A stretch of DNA of 64,000 nt from Nitrobacteraceae bacterium AZCC 2146 (GTDB taxonomy: Bacteria; Pseudomonadota; Alphaproteobacteria; Rhizobiales; Xanthobacteraceae): the NCBI GenBank assembly GCA_036924855.1, contig JBAGRP010000001.1:1736001-1800000 (forward strand), in the 5' to 3' direction. The position numbers and the translations under genes were made by a program. How positions within the stretch are numbered: position 1 is the first letter of the stretch; every line of letters begins with the position of its first letter. The notes beneath the pieces are model-generated. The model saw only the letters and a program-made list of their open reading frames with translations. It was not told the DNA's origin and searched no databases. This document shows positions 18,464-28,290 of this stretch, piece after piece.

Positions 18464-20756
18464 TCAACCTTACCAGGCACAGCCGGAGCCCATGGGAACT
18501 GCCATCGAAGGTTGGCAGCCCCCAACCGTCGATTTGCGCGAGATGGCCCGCATCCTGCGCCGCCGCTGGACCGTGCTCGTACTGCCCGCGATGGTGCTGG
18601 TGACCCTGGCGCTGATCTACATCATGGTCGTCAGTACTCTATATACTGCGACTTCCACGGTCCTGGTCGACCCACGCCGCGCCAGTGTGGTCGAGACAAA
18701 CCAGTCCGTGTTGTCAAATTTCGGCACCGACGATGCCACCATCGAAAGTCAGACCCTGCTGATCCAGTCGGTTTCGATCCTGCAACGCGTCGTCGACAAG
18801 CTGAAGCTGACCGAAGATCCTGAATTTATTCCGCAACCTGGCCTTCTCGACCCGATCAAGCGCCTGTTCAGCAGTGACAGTCCATCCTCAGGATTGAGCG
18901 CTGAAGATGCCGCACGGGCAAGATCGGTTGAAATTCTTCAGCGCCGCATGAAAGTGACCCGGCAAGGCACCACCTTTCTTGTCGATATCAATATCAGTTC
19001 GGAATCCCCGCAAAAGGCGGCGGCAATCGCAAACGCCATTGCAGAGGGATATTTCGAAGAACAGGTCCGCGCCAAATTCGACGCGACGCGAATCGCAGCC
19101 AACTGGCTCAACGGGCAGATCGATGCGCTGAAATCGCGCGTCGTCACGTCGGAACAGGCCGTCGAGAATTATCGTGCCGCCAACAACCTCGCGGTGTCGC
19201 AGGGCGTGACGGTCAACGACCAGCAGATCACCGACCTCAACAACAAGCTGATCGCCGCCCGCGTGCAGACGGCTGAAGCGCGCGCAAAATTCGACCAGGT
19301 CCAGCAACTCGCAAAATCCGGCGGAGATCCAGGCGGCATCAACGCCGCCATCTCATCGGAGATGGTCGGCAAATTGCGAACCCAATACGCGGATATCGCC
19401 AAGAACGAAGCCGATCTCACCAGCAAATACGGCCCGCGTCATCCCCTCGTCGCCAACGTCCGGGCACAGTTGAAGGACACCCAGCGGCTGATCAACGAGG
19501 AGATCCAGCGCATCGTGCAGAGCACGAAGCACGACTATGACGTGGCCCGCTCGCGCGAAGCCTCGCTGCAGGACAGCTTCGACAAGCTTCAGGGCGTCTC
19601 CAGTTCCTCCGGCCAGGCCATGGTCCGCCTGCACGAACTGCAGCGGGAGGCCGAGGCCAATCGCACGCAGTATGAGTCCTATCTGGCGCGCTCGAAAGAG
19701 ACCACTGCGCAGGAAAGCCTGGAGATGCCGGATTCCCGGGTCGTCAGCAAAGCCAGCATTCCGATCCGGCCCTCGTCGCCGAAGACTCTCCTGATTCTCG
19801 GTCTTGCCGGGATGCTGGGCCTTGGCGCCGGGACCGTGCTGGCCTTTCTCATCGACTATCTCGATGGCCGGGTGAAGACGCTCGAACAGGCTGAAGAAGT
19901 TTCGGGTGTTCCTGCGCTCGCGGCCTTGCCCCTGATTGGAACGCGCGAGCTCGCCGGCCGTGCGAAGCGCGGCCGGCGCGAGCTCGACAGTTACGATCCG
20001 CGTACCGTCCGGCTGTTGCCGCCGTCACTGCAACCACCCCTGATGCGCTATGCCATCGAAGAGCCCGGCACCTTCTTCGCGGAGGCCATTCGGGCCGTTC
20101 GCCTTTCGATCCAGCGCACGCGGCGGGTCCAACCGGTCAAGGTGGTGCTGGTGACTTCGGGACTGGATGGCGAGGGCAAGACGACGCTCGCCGCCAATCT
20201 CGCCCTCTCCTTCGCGACGCTTGGCATCAACACCCTTCTCATCGACGGAGATCTGCGCAACCCCGGCCTGACGCGCGCTCTGTGTCCGCATGCAGACGCC
20301 GGGTTGTTGCAGGTGGCCACGGGACAGGTGTCGCTCGAACGAGCCCTGCTGCTCGACCGCAGCACCGGGCTCTCCATCCTGCCGTCACCTGCCGTCAAGG
20401 ATGTCGACTCCATCACCGAACTGATGTTCTCGGAACGGATGACGGACATCCTCGATCATCTGCGGCAGCACTACGAATTGATCATCATCGATTCGCCGCC
20501 GCTGATTCCGCTGGTCGATGGCCGCGCACTCGCCGAACTTGCCGACCGTATCGTGCTCGCCGTGGCCTGGGATCAAACGCCCCGCGAAGTCGTCGCTCAC
20601 ACCATGAATTTGCTCGCGCCAGTGCACGACCGGGTTCTCGGAACGGTGCTGACGCGAGTCGATCTCAGCCGGATCCGGTTCTATGACTATTATCGCAGCT
20701 CCGCCTATCTGAAGCCCTATGGGGTTCCTGCAATCACGGCGGGAGCCGCGCAGTGA
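18444..20756 (+). CDS. Polysaccharide co-polymerase / BY-kinase (Wzc-like, GumC-CpsD fusion)
   Basis: A 770-residue inner-membrane protein controlling chain length and export. It has a Wzz domain with first membrane helix at about 43-65, a long periplasmic coiled coil (about 180-420), a G-rich second membrane helix (about 450-472), then a cytoplasmic tyrosine kinase. Walker A (G-E-G-K-T-T) is near 576, Walker A' L-L-I-D-G-D-L-R near 598 and Walker B I-I-I-D-S-P-P near 680. The C-terminus has a tyrosine cluster Y-D-Y-Y-R-S-S-A-Y-L-K-P-Y suited to autophosphorylation. All kinase motifs look intact. It overlaps both neighbours, so translation is probably coupled. Confidence 0.95.
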   Translation: MLQRNSDQPYQAQPEPMGTAIEGWQPPTVDLREMARILRRRWTVLVLPAMVLVTLALIYIMVVSTLYTATSTVLVDPRRASVVETNQSVLSNFGTDDATIESQTLLIQSVSILQRVVDKLKLTEDPEFIPQPGLLDPIKRLFSSDSPSSGLSAEDAARARSVEILQRRMKVTRQGTTFLVDINISSESPQKAAAIANAIAEGYFEEQVRAKFDATRIAANWLNGQIDALKSRVVTSEQAVENYRAANNLAVSQGVTVNDQQITDLNNKLIAARVQTAEARAKFDQVQQLAKSGGDPGGINAAISSEMVGKLRTQYADIAKNEADLTSKYGPRHPLVANVRAQLKDTQRLINEEIQRIVQSTKHDYDVARSREASLQDSFDKLQGVSSSSGQAMVRLHELQREAEANRTQYESYLARSKETTAQESLEMPDSRVVSKASIPIRPSSPKTLLILGLAGMLGLGAGTVLAFLIDYLDGRVKTLEQAEEVSGVPALAALPLIGTRELAGRAKRGRRELDSYDPRTVRLLPPSLQPPLMRYAIEEPGTFFAEAIRAVRLSIQRTRRVQPVKVVLVTSGLDGEGKTTLAANLALSFATLGINTLLIDGDLRNPGLTRALCPHADAGLLQVATGQVSLERALLLDRSTGLSILPSPAVKDVDSITELMFSERMTDILDHLRQHYELIIIDSPPLIPLVDGRALAELADRIVLAVAWDQTPREVVAHTMNLLAPVHDRVLGTVLTRVDLSRIRFYDYYRSSAYLKPYGVPAITAGAAQ

Positions 20757-22144
20757 TGATGCCCCGTTCAGCATCGCTGCCGCTCTATCGCGACACTTAT
20801 GCCGCCGGGGCAGGAGGCCGTCGCCCGCCCTACCTCCGACGTGGCAAAGCGATCGATGCCGTCCGGTTGATCGGCTGGACCGTTGTCGGACTCCTGCTGC
20901 TAGCCGTCATTTCTGTCTTCACGCTCTCCGCGGGGGTGCTCACCAACTGGAAGATCCATTATCTGACGTCCGGCGGCAATTTCCTGGAGAAACTGCACCC
21001 CGCGACCTACGCAACGTTCCTCGCGTCGCTGCTGCTGCTGGTGCGGAACGGCGATCCGATCGGGGAGATCAACCGAACCTTCTCCGAAGCCAAGCTCATC
21101 CTGCCTTATCTGTTGTGCTGGCTTGCCCTGCTGGTTCAGATGTTCGTTCTAGACCGTCCATTTACGGTGATCATCGACACGTTCCTGACGCCGGTCGTGA
21201 TGTGCCTGGTGTTCTGGCGCCTCACGGCCACGCAAAGACGTCCGCTGATCTGGGCCGTTCACCTCACGATCCTGCTAAACGTCGTCCTTGGCTATTATGA
21301 ATATTTTTCAGGGCACCGCCTGATTCCCCTGACGCTCGGGAACGTTCTGGTGATTGGCGAATGGCGCTCGTCGGCTCTTCTTGGCCACCCCTTGACGGCC
21401 TCCGGGATCGTCGGCGGATATCTGCTCGCGCTTGTGCTTCGGCCGGCGCTCTGTCCCCCGGCCTTTATCCGGTTGCCATTGATCGTCTTCTGTCTGGGAT
21501 CGCTGATGGCGTTCGGCGGACGGACAGCGCTGATGACAGTGCTGACGGTGATCGGCTTCCTCACGCTGCTTGAAGGAGTCCGGTTGCTGCGCGGCAAGCG
21601 AACCTCGCTGCTCGTCGCGATCGCCGCCCTCTGCCTGTTGTTCGCCGCGGCCGCCGCGATATTCGCCGCCCTCGACCTTGGCATTTTCGACAAGATGCTG
21701 CTGCGCTTTTCGTCGGACAAGGGCAGTGCACTGGCGCGCTTTGCCACCTTCAATCTGCTGTCGCATTTTGACTGGCATGAATTGATCCTTGGCCCAAATC
21801 CGGTTCGGGTGAACGCGCTGCAGTCGCAGCTTGGGCTCAACTATGGGATCGAGAACTTCTGGATCTCCTGCATCGTCCAGTTCGGACTCATTCACTCCGT
21901 GCTACTGAGCCTCGGTCTGGTGTGCTTCTTCATTGAACTGCTTCGGCGATCGAGCCGGGCAGCCTGGGCCATTGTCCTGCTGATTCTGATGATCGCGGCG
22001 AGTTCGGTGAGCTTCTCGTCCAAGAATATCCAGCTCGCCCAATTCGTCATTCTCATCGTGCTGCTGCTACCCCGCGAGCGAGGGCACGCGATTGCGTCCG
22101 GGGGTTACGACCCTCGTGCGCGATATTCGTTGTCGCGTGCATAA
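20756..22144 (+). CDS. O-antigen ligase / polysaccharide polymerase family membrane protein (Wzy-like)
   Basis: A 462-residue integral membrane protein with about 11-12 hydrophobic helices and a large periplasmic loop around residues 310-360 (F-A-T-F-N-L-L-S-H-F-D-W-H-E-L-I-L-G-P-N). This is the layout of Wzy polymerases and O-antigen ligases (PF04932). In a locus with flippase, co-polymerase and exporter, polymerase is the expected role. The start is the ATG of a TGATG overlap with the kinase gene; a GTG one codon earlier is possible. Confidence 0.85.
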   Translation: MMPRSASLPLYRDTYAAGAGGRRPPYLRRGKAIDAVRLIGWTVVGLLLLAVISVFTLSAGVLTNWKIHYLTSGGNFLEKLHPATYATFLASLLLLVRNGDPIGEINRTFSEAKLILPYLLCWLALLVQMFVLDRPFTVIIDTFLTPVVMCLVFWRLTATQRRPLIWAVHLTILLNVVLGYYEYFSGHRLIPLTLGNVLVIGEWRSSALLGHPLTASGIVGGYLLALVLRPALCPPAFIRLPLIVFCLGSLMAFGGRTALMTVLTVIGFLTLLEGVRLLRGKRTSLLVAIAALCLLFAAAAAIFAALDLGIFDKMLLRFSSDKGSALARFATFNLLSHFDWHELILGPNPVRVNALQSQLGLNYGIENFWISCIVQFGLIHSVLLSLGLVCFFIELLRRSSRAAWAIVLLILMIAASSVSFSSKNIQLAQFVILIVLLLPRERGHAIASGGYDPRARYSLSRA

Positions 22145-22164
22145 CCTCGAGATCAGGACATCGC

Positions 22165-23250
22165 ATGGCCATCTATGTCGACCACACTCATCTCGGACGC
22201 CACGTCACCGGTCTTGAGCGCATCACGCTGGAGCTGTTTTCACCGGCGGCGCTTGCACCGCTGGACGTCGTTCCGGTCACGGCCCGCGGCACCGGTCAGA
22301 TGGTGGCGATGCAAACCCTTGGCCTGCCCATGCGGCTTGCCGCCTCTTCGTCCATTCTTCTGTGCCCCGGCTTTCCACCAAGCCCGTTGTTGCGGCCGTT
22401 CGCGTCACGCGTTCTTCCCTACATCCATGACGACTTTCTGCTGACGCGCGAGGCCGACCTGAACCGCCGCGCCCGGCTCTATATGGCAAAGCCCTTCAAG
22501 CTTGCGCTACGCCACTATCCCCGCTTTCTCGCCAATTCCCGCGATACGAAGCGGAAGCTTGCCACGCATTGCCGGCCGGACGCCGAGATCACCCTGTATC
22601 GACCGCCGGTCCGCAACGTCTTCAACCTGCAATCTGCGGAGCGTGCCCAGCGCGCGCCCCGGACTTCGCCGCTGCGCGTCGTCGCGCTCGGAACAGTCGA
22701 ACCTCGCAAGAATTTCGTTGCGGCCGGGAACATCGTCCGCGCGCTGCACGCACAGGGATTTTCCGGCGCAACCCTCGACGTGCTCGGACGAAAGGGCTGG
22801 GGCGAAGACTGGCAGATCCTGGAAAGGATGTCCTGCGTCACGCTGCACGGCTATCAGCCCACAGAAAGCGTCCGTCAGATCCTCGACCAGGCCGACATCT
22901 TCATCTGCACCTCCCACGACGAGGGCCTAGGCTTGCCGCTGCTTGAAGCCCAATATGCCGGCCTGCCTATCATTGCACCGGACGCGGCCATCTTTCACGA
23001 AGTGCTCGATAAATCCGGCATCTTCATCGATCCATCCGATCCCGCCGCGGCCGCGGCACAGATCGCCGCCGCGCTATCCGGCGACCAATGGCGCGCGCGC
23101 TATGTCGATGCTGCGGCCCAGAACCTGCTGCGCTGGAATTCGCTGGCGGCTACCGACCACGACGCGGTCATCAGCCTGATTGCCGAACTCGCCGGACATA
23201 AGATGTCCAGCAGGCCGACGCCTCATAACGAAAATTTCGTGGTGCGCTAG
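22165..23250 (+). CDS. Glycosyltransferase, GT4-like
   Basis: A 361-residue GT-B fold enzyme. The C-terminal half has the nucleotide-sugar binding region with the E-x7-E motif (D-E-G-L-G-L-P-L-L-E-A) and G-T-V-E-P-R-K-N-F. A sugar from a UDP or GDP donor would be added to the lipid-linked repeat unit at the cytoplasmic face. It starts 20 bases after the polymerase gene, in the same operon. No membrane segment is seen. Donor and linkage cannot be predicted. Confidence 0.92.
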   Translation: MAIYVDHTHLGRHVTGLERITLELFSPAALAPLDVVPVTARGTGQMVAMQTLGLPMRLAASSSILLCPGFPPSPLLRPFASRVLPYIHDDFLLTREADLNRRARLYMAKPFKLALRHYPRFLANSRDTKRKLATHCRPDAEITLYRPPVRNVFNLQSAERAQRAPRTSPLRVVALGTVEPRKNFVAAGNIVRALHAQGFSGATLDVLGRKGWGEDWQILERMSCVTLHGYQPTESVRQILDQADIFICTSHDEGLGLPLLEAQYAGLPIIAPDAAIFHEVLDKSGIFIDPSDPAAAAAQIAAALSGDQWRARYVDAAAQNLLRWNSLAATDHDAVISLIAELAGHKMSSRPTPHNENFVVR

Positions 23251-23344
23251 GGAGGCGGCTCTTATCGGACGCACAAACAGCATCGCCGACGCCGCCATCA
23301 GATCGAATTCGGGACGCCTTCCTTTGCAAGAGACTCACAACAGC

Positions 23345-24439
23345 ATGCGACATCTGGACGGGTTACGCATTGTCGCAGCCTGCGCCGTTGTCGTTCTTCA
23401 CTACTCGGACTACGTCAAGGAGCTGCCGGTCGGCCGGTTCATGGTCGACCACGTCTGGCACTTCAACCTGTTCGTGGACCTGTTCTTTGTCGTCTCCGGA
23501 TTTGTCATTGCCAGCCAGTACCTCGCAAAGGTCGATACCCCCGCGTCGGTCGGCCGCTTCATCTGGCGCCGCCTGGCCCGGATCTATCCGCTCCATCTGG
23601 CAACCCTTGCGTTCTACGTGGCGGTCGCGCTCGCGCTTCATTTCGGCCTCGCCAAGACCGACAACCCCACCCATTACCCGTTTTCTGATCTCCCCGCGCA
23701 GCTTCTGCTGCTGCATGCCTTCGATGGCGCGAGACTGACCTTCAACTTCCCCAGCTGGTCGCTGTCCGCGGAGTTGTTCTGCTACCTGCTTTTTCCACTG
23801 GTGGCGCTGCTGGTCACGCGCAACAGAGCCGTCATCATCGCGCTCGTGATGCTGCCGACCATCGGCAACAGCCTTTACGCGGCGATCGCCGGCACCGCGC
23901 CGTGGACCGACTGGATCAATACCGGCGGCGCCTTCCGGGCACTGCCGGGCTTCAATCTGGGCATCGCGTGTTATCTGTTTCGCGACGACATTGCCCGTCT
24001 TCCCGCGTTGCCGGGCGCGCTGACCGTCTCGTTGCTGCTGTACATCGTGTTCGGGTCCTATCTTCCGGACATGATCGCACTCGCCGTGATCTATGCCATC
24101 GCGGTTGTTGCGATCCAGGATGACTGCGCCGGACGGCAAACGCTGTTCTCGAAGCTGGGCTTCGACCGCTGGTCGTCGCTCACCTATTCTTCCTACATGC
24201 TTCATATTCCGGTCGCGACCGTCGTTCTCACACTTGCCTCGCGCTATCTGGCCCCCGTGCTTCCCGGCGGAAAACTGACCCTGGTGCCTGTCGCCATGGT
24301 CGTGCTGGCTGCGGCAAGCGTGCTGTCCTTGCGGAAATTCGAGAACCCCATGCGACGATATCTGAACGACGCCTATGACCGCTGGTTCGGTGCACAGGTC
24401 GTCGCGCCCGCTATCCCTGGACGGAACGTGATCCGATGA
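23345..24439 (+). CDS. Acyltransferase 3 family membrane protein (first of two)
   Basis: A 364-residue membrane-bound O-acyltransferase (PF01757; OafA/ExoZ type) with about ten helices. The N-terminal signature R-H-L-D-G-L-R-I-V-A-A and the catalytic His of V-V-L-H-Y-S are present. It would transfer acetyl or another acyl group to a sugar of the polymer. The start at 23345 was chosen because homology begins exactly there; 55 codons of upstream frame read through the gap after the glycosyltransferase. The stop overlaps the next start (ATGA). Confidence 0.92.
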   Translation: MRHLDGLRIVAACAVVVLHYSDYVKELPVGRFMVDHVWHFNLFVDLFFVVSGFVIASQYLAKVDTPASVGRFIWRRLARIYPLHLATLAFYVAVALALHFGLAKTDNPTHYPFSDLPAQLLLLHAFDGARLTFNFPSWSLSAELFCYLLFPLVALLVTRNRAVIIALVMLPTIGNSLYAAIAGTAPWTDWINTGGAFRALPGFNLGIACYLFRDDIARLPALPGALTVSLLLYIVFGSYLPDMIALAVIYAIAVVAIQDDCAGRQTLFSKLGFDRWSSLTYSSYMLHIPVATVVLTLASRYLAPVLPGGKLTLVPVAMVVLAAASVLSLRKFENPMRRYLNDAYDRWFGAQVVAPAIPGRNVIR

Positions 24440-25497
24440 AAGCCACCGCCCAGGTCTTCCCGGCTCCGCGATCCCAGCCAGACCTCAACGCGCAGGCGAC
24501 CGCCTCGGGCCGGAATTTGGCAATCGACACCATGCGTGGCATCGCGATTCTTATGGTCGTCGCCATTCATTCCCTGCAACAGCCGCTCGACTCTTCCTGG
24601 CAAGTGCTTGTCGATGCGGCATTGCGGCCGTGCGTCCCGATGTTCCTGTTTGCCTCGGGATACCTGACGGCACTGTCGGGGCGTGTCCCGCTCGCAAAGC
24701 GGATCAAGGCGGCGCTGATCCCATACGCGATCGCATTCGTCGCCGCCTACATCTATATGTCGCTGCAAAACCCGGCCATGGACCATCGCCTCACCACAAC
24801 GTTGGCGCGGTTCGTCCTCGCCTATGTCTTTGTCTACTATTACGTCTTCGTCTATGTCGGCTGCACCCTGTGCCTTTGGCTGGTACTGCGTCTCTCCGGG
24901 GCGGAAGCACCGCCCGCGAAGCCACGGCTTGTCGTGTTTCTGATGCTTTCCATCGCGTTCGGCCTGATCGCCGGCAGCTATCTCGACCCGCTGCTGACGC
25001 GTCTCGGATTTTCGGGGGCGCTGATTGAAGAAGTCCGCATGCGCGATATTCCGTTCTGGTTCAGCTTCGCCGCAGTCGGGGCGCTCGTCGCACAATTGTC
25101 GGCTGGACGCCCCCTGCGCGACATGCGCTGGACGATCGCCGGCGCGGTGCTGACCGCATATGCGATTTATGCAGCGGTACGGCTGTTCGGGATCGGCGAT
25201 GCCGCGGACTATGATTCGGTTGCGTTCTTCGGCTACGCCGCGACGCTGTGCGTCCTGCTGTTCGCCCTCGACATCCAGCTTCCCTTCGTCGCCGCGTTGG
25301 GCTCGGGCAGCTATTTCATCTATCTCTGGCACATCTTCATCGTCATGGCGTTGCGCGATCAGGCGGCGTTGCGTCAATACGGCGCCGCAATCGGATCGGG
25401 GGTCATCTATATGGTGACCGTGGCCGCCAGCATTCTTGCGCTGCTGGCCGTCCGGCGATTTTGCCCTCCCCGCCTTGTCCGCTGGCTGGGAGCTTAA
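24436..25497 (+). CDS. Acyltransferase 3 family membrane protein (second of two)
   Basis: A 353-residue relative of the preceding gene product, with A-I-D-T-M-R-G-I-A-I-L at about 31-41 and the conserved His in V-A-I-H-S-L. The two proteins are clearly different in sequence, so this is not a recent duplication. Two such enzymes suggest two different acyl decorations, or succinyl as well as acetyl groups as in rhizobial ExoZ/ExoH. Its start overlaps the previous stop by ATGA, and it ends two bases before the flippase gene. Confidence 0.9.
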   Translation: MKATAQVFPAPRSQPDLNAQATASGRNLAIDTMRGIAILMVVAIHSLQQPLDSSWQVLVDAALRPCVPMFLFASGYLTALSGRVPLAKRIKAALIPYAIAFVAAYIYMSLQNPAMDHRLTTTLARFVLAYVFVYYYVFVYVGCTLCLWLVLRLSGAEAPPAKPRLVVFLMLSIAFGLIAGSYLDPLLTRLGFSGALIEEVRMRDIPFWFSFAAVGALVAQLSAGRPLRDMRWTIAGAVLTAYAIYAAVRLFGIGDAADYDSVAFFGYAATLCVLLFALDIQLPFVAALGSGSYFIYLWHIFIVMALRDQAALRQYGAAIGSGVIYMVTVAASILALLAVRRFCPPRLVRWLGA

Positions 25498-25499
25498 AT

Positions 25500-26954
25500 A
25501 TGCTGTTGCGACGGACCCTGCTGTACCTTCCCGCCCAGATCGTCGGCCCGCTATTCCAGCTGGTCGCCATGATCGTCTGGACCCATGTCGTCGACGAGCA
25601 CACGCTGGGCGTGATCACGCTGATCACAGCCACGCACGAACTGCTGCAGATCGGCTTCCTGGCCTGGTGGTCGCAATACGCGCTGCGCTTCTTCGGGCGC
25701 TACCAGGAGGGGCATGACGCGCAACGCTTCTACCGCACCGAAAATGCCGTCCTTCTGGTCTCGCTATTCATCCAGAGCGCTGCCGTCATCGCCGTTCTCC
25801 TGCTGGTCATCGTGCCCGGTACCGACGCCGGATTGCTCGCGGCAACCGTCGCCTACGTCATCACCCGGTCGCTCAATCTCTACATCGCCGAGCGCGCACG
25901 CGTACGCCACCAGATCGGGGTCTATTCGATCCAGCAGATTCTCGGGCCGTCGGTCGGATTCATTGCCGGCCTGATCCTGATCAAGCTGCTCGGTCAATCG
26001 CCGACATGGCCGCTGCTGGGCTACGCGGCTGCGCAACTTGTCGCCGCCGTCGTTGTTCTGCCGAAGATCGGTTACGGCCGCAGGGTCTGGCCGATCGATC
26101 GCGAAATCATGCGTCACGCGTTCAGCTATGGCATTCCGCTCGTCATCGGAGGTGCATTGGGCTGGGTCGGCCTCAATGCATCGCGCTTCATTGTCAACGA
26201 TATGCTGGGGGTCGCTGCCGCGGGCCTGTTCGCGGTCGGTTACGGCCTCGGCCAGCGTGCAGCGACGGTCGCCGCCATGCTGGTGACGGCAGCGGCCTTT
26301 CCGCTGGCGGTCAAGAGCATGGAGCAAGGCGGCAGCAAGGCAGCGATGCGCCAACTCTCCGACAATAGCGCGCTTCTGATCGCGATCCTGGCACCGAGCA
26401 TCGCCGGGATATTTCTGCTGCGCACCGAAATTGTGCATCTACTGATCGCATCACCATTCCAGCAGGTGACGCTCGCCATCCTTCCGCTATCCACCCTGGC
26501 TGGCTCGATTCGCAACCTTCGCGCCCATTTCGGCGATCAGGTCTTTCTCCTGCACAGCCGCACGCGGCTTATGGTCATCGTCGCGACCATCGATGCTACG
26601 GTGACCGTCGTGCTCAGCGCTGTCTGCATCCGCTACTGGGGCCTGGTCGGGGCTGCGGGCGCAACTGTCATGGCCGCGCTCGCGGCCGCAATCGTCAGTT
26701 TTGCGATTGGATTTTCCAAGTTCGGCCTGACGCTGCCGTTAGCTCACCTCGCCCGCATTGCCGTGGCGACCATCGCGATGGCAGTGCTGCTGAACTATAT
26801 GCCGGAGGCCCCCTCCTTCATCGTTCTGGCGCTGCATATCGTCGCCGGCGCAACGGTTTACACCGCGACATTGGCGCTTCTTTATGCGCCGGCATTGTTT
26901 CGGATGCTGCGTCCACAAACCCCGCTTTCGGAGCCACAGAGTCTGGAGCCATAG
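25500..26954 (+). CDS. Oligosaccharide flippase (Wzx-type, MATE/MVF superfamily)
   Basis: A 484-residue inner-membrane protein with about 12-14 helices across its length, opening L-Y-L-P-A-Q-I-V-G-P-L-F-Q. It resembles PST family exporters (PF01943/PF13440) that flip undecaprenyl-linked repeat units to the periplasm. It closes the right-running operon that starts at 17039, two bases after the acyltransferase gene. The C-terminal tail is short and cytoplasmic. The next gene is on the opposite strand. Confidence 0.92.
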   Translation: MLLRRTLLYLPAQIVGPLFQLVAMIVWTHVVDEHTLGVITLITATHELLQIGFLAWWSQYALRFFGRYQEGHDAQRFYRTENAVLLVSLFIQSAAVIAVLLLVIVPGTDAGLLAATVAYVITRSLNLYIAERARVRHQIGVYSIQQILGPSVGFIAGLILIKLLGQSPTWPLLGYAAAQLVAAVVVLPKIGYGRRVWPIDREIMRHAFSYGIPLVIGGALGWVGLNASRFIVNDMLGVAAAGLFAVGYGLGQRAATVAAMLVTAAAFPLAVKSMEQGGSKAAMRQLSDNSALLIAILAPSIAGIFLLRTEIVHLLIASPFQQVTLAILPLSTLAGSIRNLRAHFGDQVFLLHSRTRLMVIVATIDATVTVVLSAVCIRYWGLVGAAGATVMAALAAAIVSFAIGFSKFGLTLPLAHLARIAVATIAMAVLLNYMPEAPSFIVLALHIVAGATVYTATLALLYAPALFRMLRPQTPLSEPQSLEP

Positions 26955-26985
26955 TGCCAAAGGACTTGGAGTCCAACGACTTGCG

Positions 26986-28083
26986 TCAGGTTCGTTTCGC
27001 TTTTTCGAACGACCTGGCCATGGCAAACCAAAGCGGCTTCTTTTGCATCTCGGCGTCAAAGGGCAATGGCCGGGGCAGCCGTTGCGCGAGCGGATCCTTC
27101 CTCTTCACGGCGTCGGTGTAGAAGGAATAGTTGTCCGCAAGTTCCCATGCGATGACAGCCTTGACCGCGGGAACCTTCAGCACGGTGTCCAGGAATTTCT
27201 CCGCCGTTTCGGCGACCATCGCATCACGGGCAGCGATGTCATCTGGAAAGGTGTCGTCGCGCACATCAAATTCGGTGATGTAGATATCGACTCCACGCCC
27301 GGCGAGCGCGTGAAGGAATTCGGCAAAGCGTGCCGGATCGTGCGGGTAACGCGGCTGCAAATGGCCTTGCAGGCCGACGGCTTGCAGCCGCACGCCCGCA
27401 TGCTGCAGTTCATCGACCAGGCGCAGCAGACCTTCTCGCACCGCGCGGCCGACATCGTCATCGCGTTCCGTCTGAGCTTCATTGAGGACAAATTTCGTCT
27501 TCTTGTCGACAATAGCCGCGCGTTCGAAGGCGCGGCGGATGTAGTCGGTACCGAAGGCGTCGTACCAGGGCCCGAGCCGATAACCGCCAGGCGCCTTGTG
27601 CCCGGGCCAGAACGGCTCGTTGACGATGTCCCACGACTGCAACTTGCCGACATAGCGGCCAACGACCTCCTCAATATAGCCGTCGAAGAACGTCTGCCGC
27701 TCCGAGACGCTCATCGCCCGGATCCATTGCGGCACCCATTCATTCCAAATGAGGCAATGTCCGCGCATCGGAATGCGATGGTCATTGCAAAACTGCAACA
27801 GCCGATCGGCGCTTTCGAATCGCCTGGGTCCCGGCTGAGGCGCGAGGGTTCCCATTTTCATGGCAATATCGGTCGTCACGATTTTGGTGTGCGTCGTGTA
27901 GAGTTCCCGATAGGCGAGGTCCTTGTCGATAACCGGACCGCAAGCCGCACCAAACATAAATCCATTTTTTGCCGCGATCGCGCCAAGACCTTGCGCGGGC
28001 GCCGCGCCGTATGCTTCTCCCTGAGCGGCGACACCTGCACCTGCGAGAATTGCGAGCGCTTCTCTTCGAGAACATGTGAGCAT
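26986..28083 (-). CDS. Glycoside hydrolase family 10 (endo-1,4-beta-xylanase fold)
   Basis: A 365-residue GH10 enzyme. The acid/base Glu is E156 in W-D-I-V-N-E-P, the nucleophile E271 in Y-I-T-E-F-D, and R-G-H-C-L-I-W-N at 107-114 is a family signature. A twin-arginine-like leader (C-S-R-R-E-A-L-A-I-L-A-G-A-G) precedes Ala-rich cleavage, so folded export to the periplasm is likely. It lies on the opposite strand between the flippase and later glycosyltransferase genes. In such a place it more probably trims or releases the polymer than digests plant xylan (inference). The start at 28083 has GGAGAT upstream; a longer upstream frame lacks homology. Confidence 0.93.
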   Translation of the reverse strand: MLTCSRREALAILAGAGVAAQGEAYGAAPAQGLGAIAAKNGFMFGAACGPVIDKDLAYRELYTTHTKIVTTDIAMKMGTLAPQPGPRRFESADRLLQFCNDHRIPMRGHCLIWNEWVPQWIRAMSVSERQTFFDGYIEEVVGRYVGKLQSWDIVNEPFWPGHKAPGGYRLGPWYDAFGTDYIRRAFERAAIVDKKTKFVLNEAQTERDDDVGRAVREGLLRLVDELQHAGVRLQAVGLQGHLQPRYPHDPARFAEFLHALAGRGVDIYITEFDVRDDTFPDDIAARDAMVAETAEKFLDTVLKVPAVKAVIAWELADNYSFYTDAVKRKDPLAQRLPRPLPFDAEMQKKPLWFAMARSFEKAKRT

Positions 28084-28290
28084 GGCTGATCTCCGTTTAG
28101 CGAATGCGTTGATGTGTCGTCGTCGTGTGTGCGGGACACCATCGCCATCGTTGCGTCGCAATAGTTCGATTTGATGACCATGACTCGTCGAGGAGAGATT
28201 TCGGCTGTTAGTTCCCGTCGCCAATGTTTCGGGCATGTCGTTATTTTTTGTGCAGGCGTACCTCGGCCACATTGTCATCAGGAGATGAAC

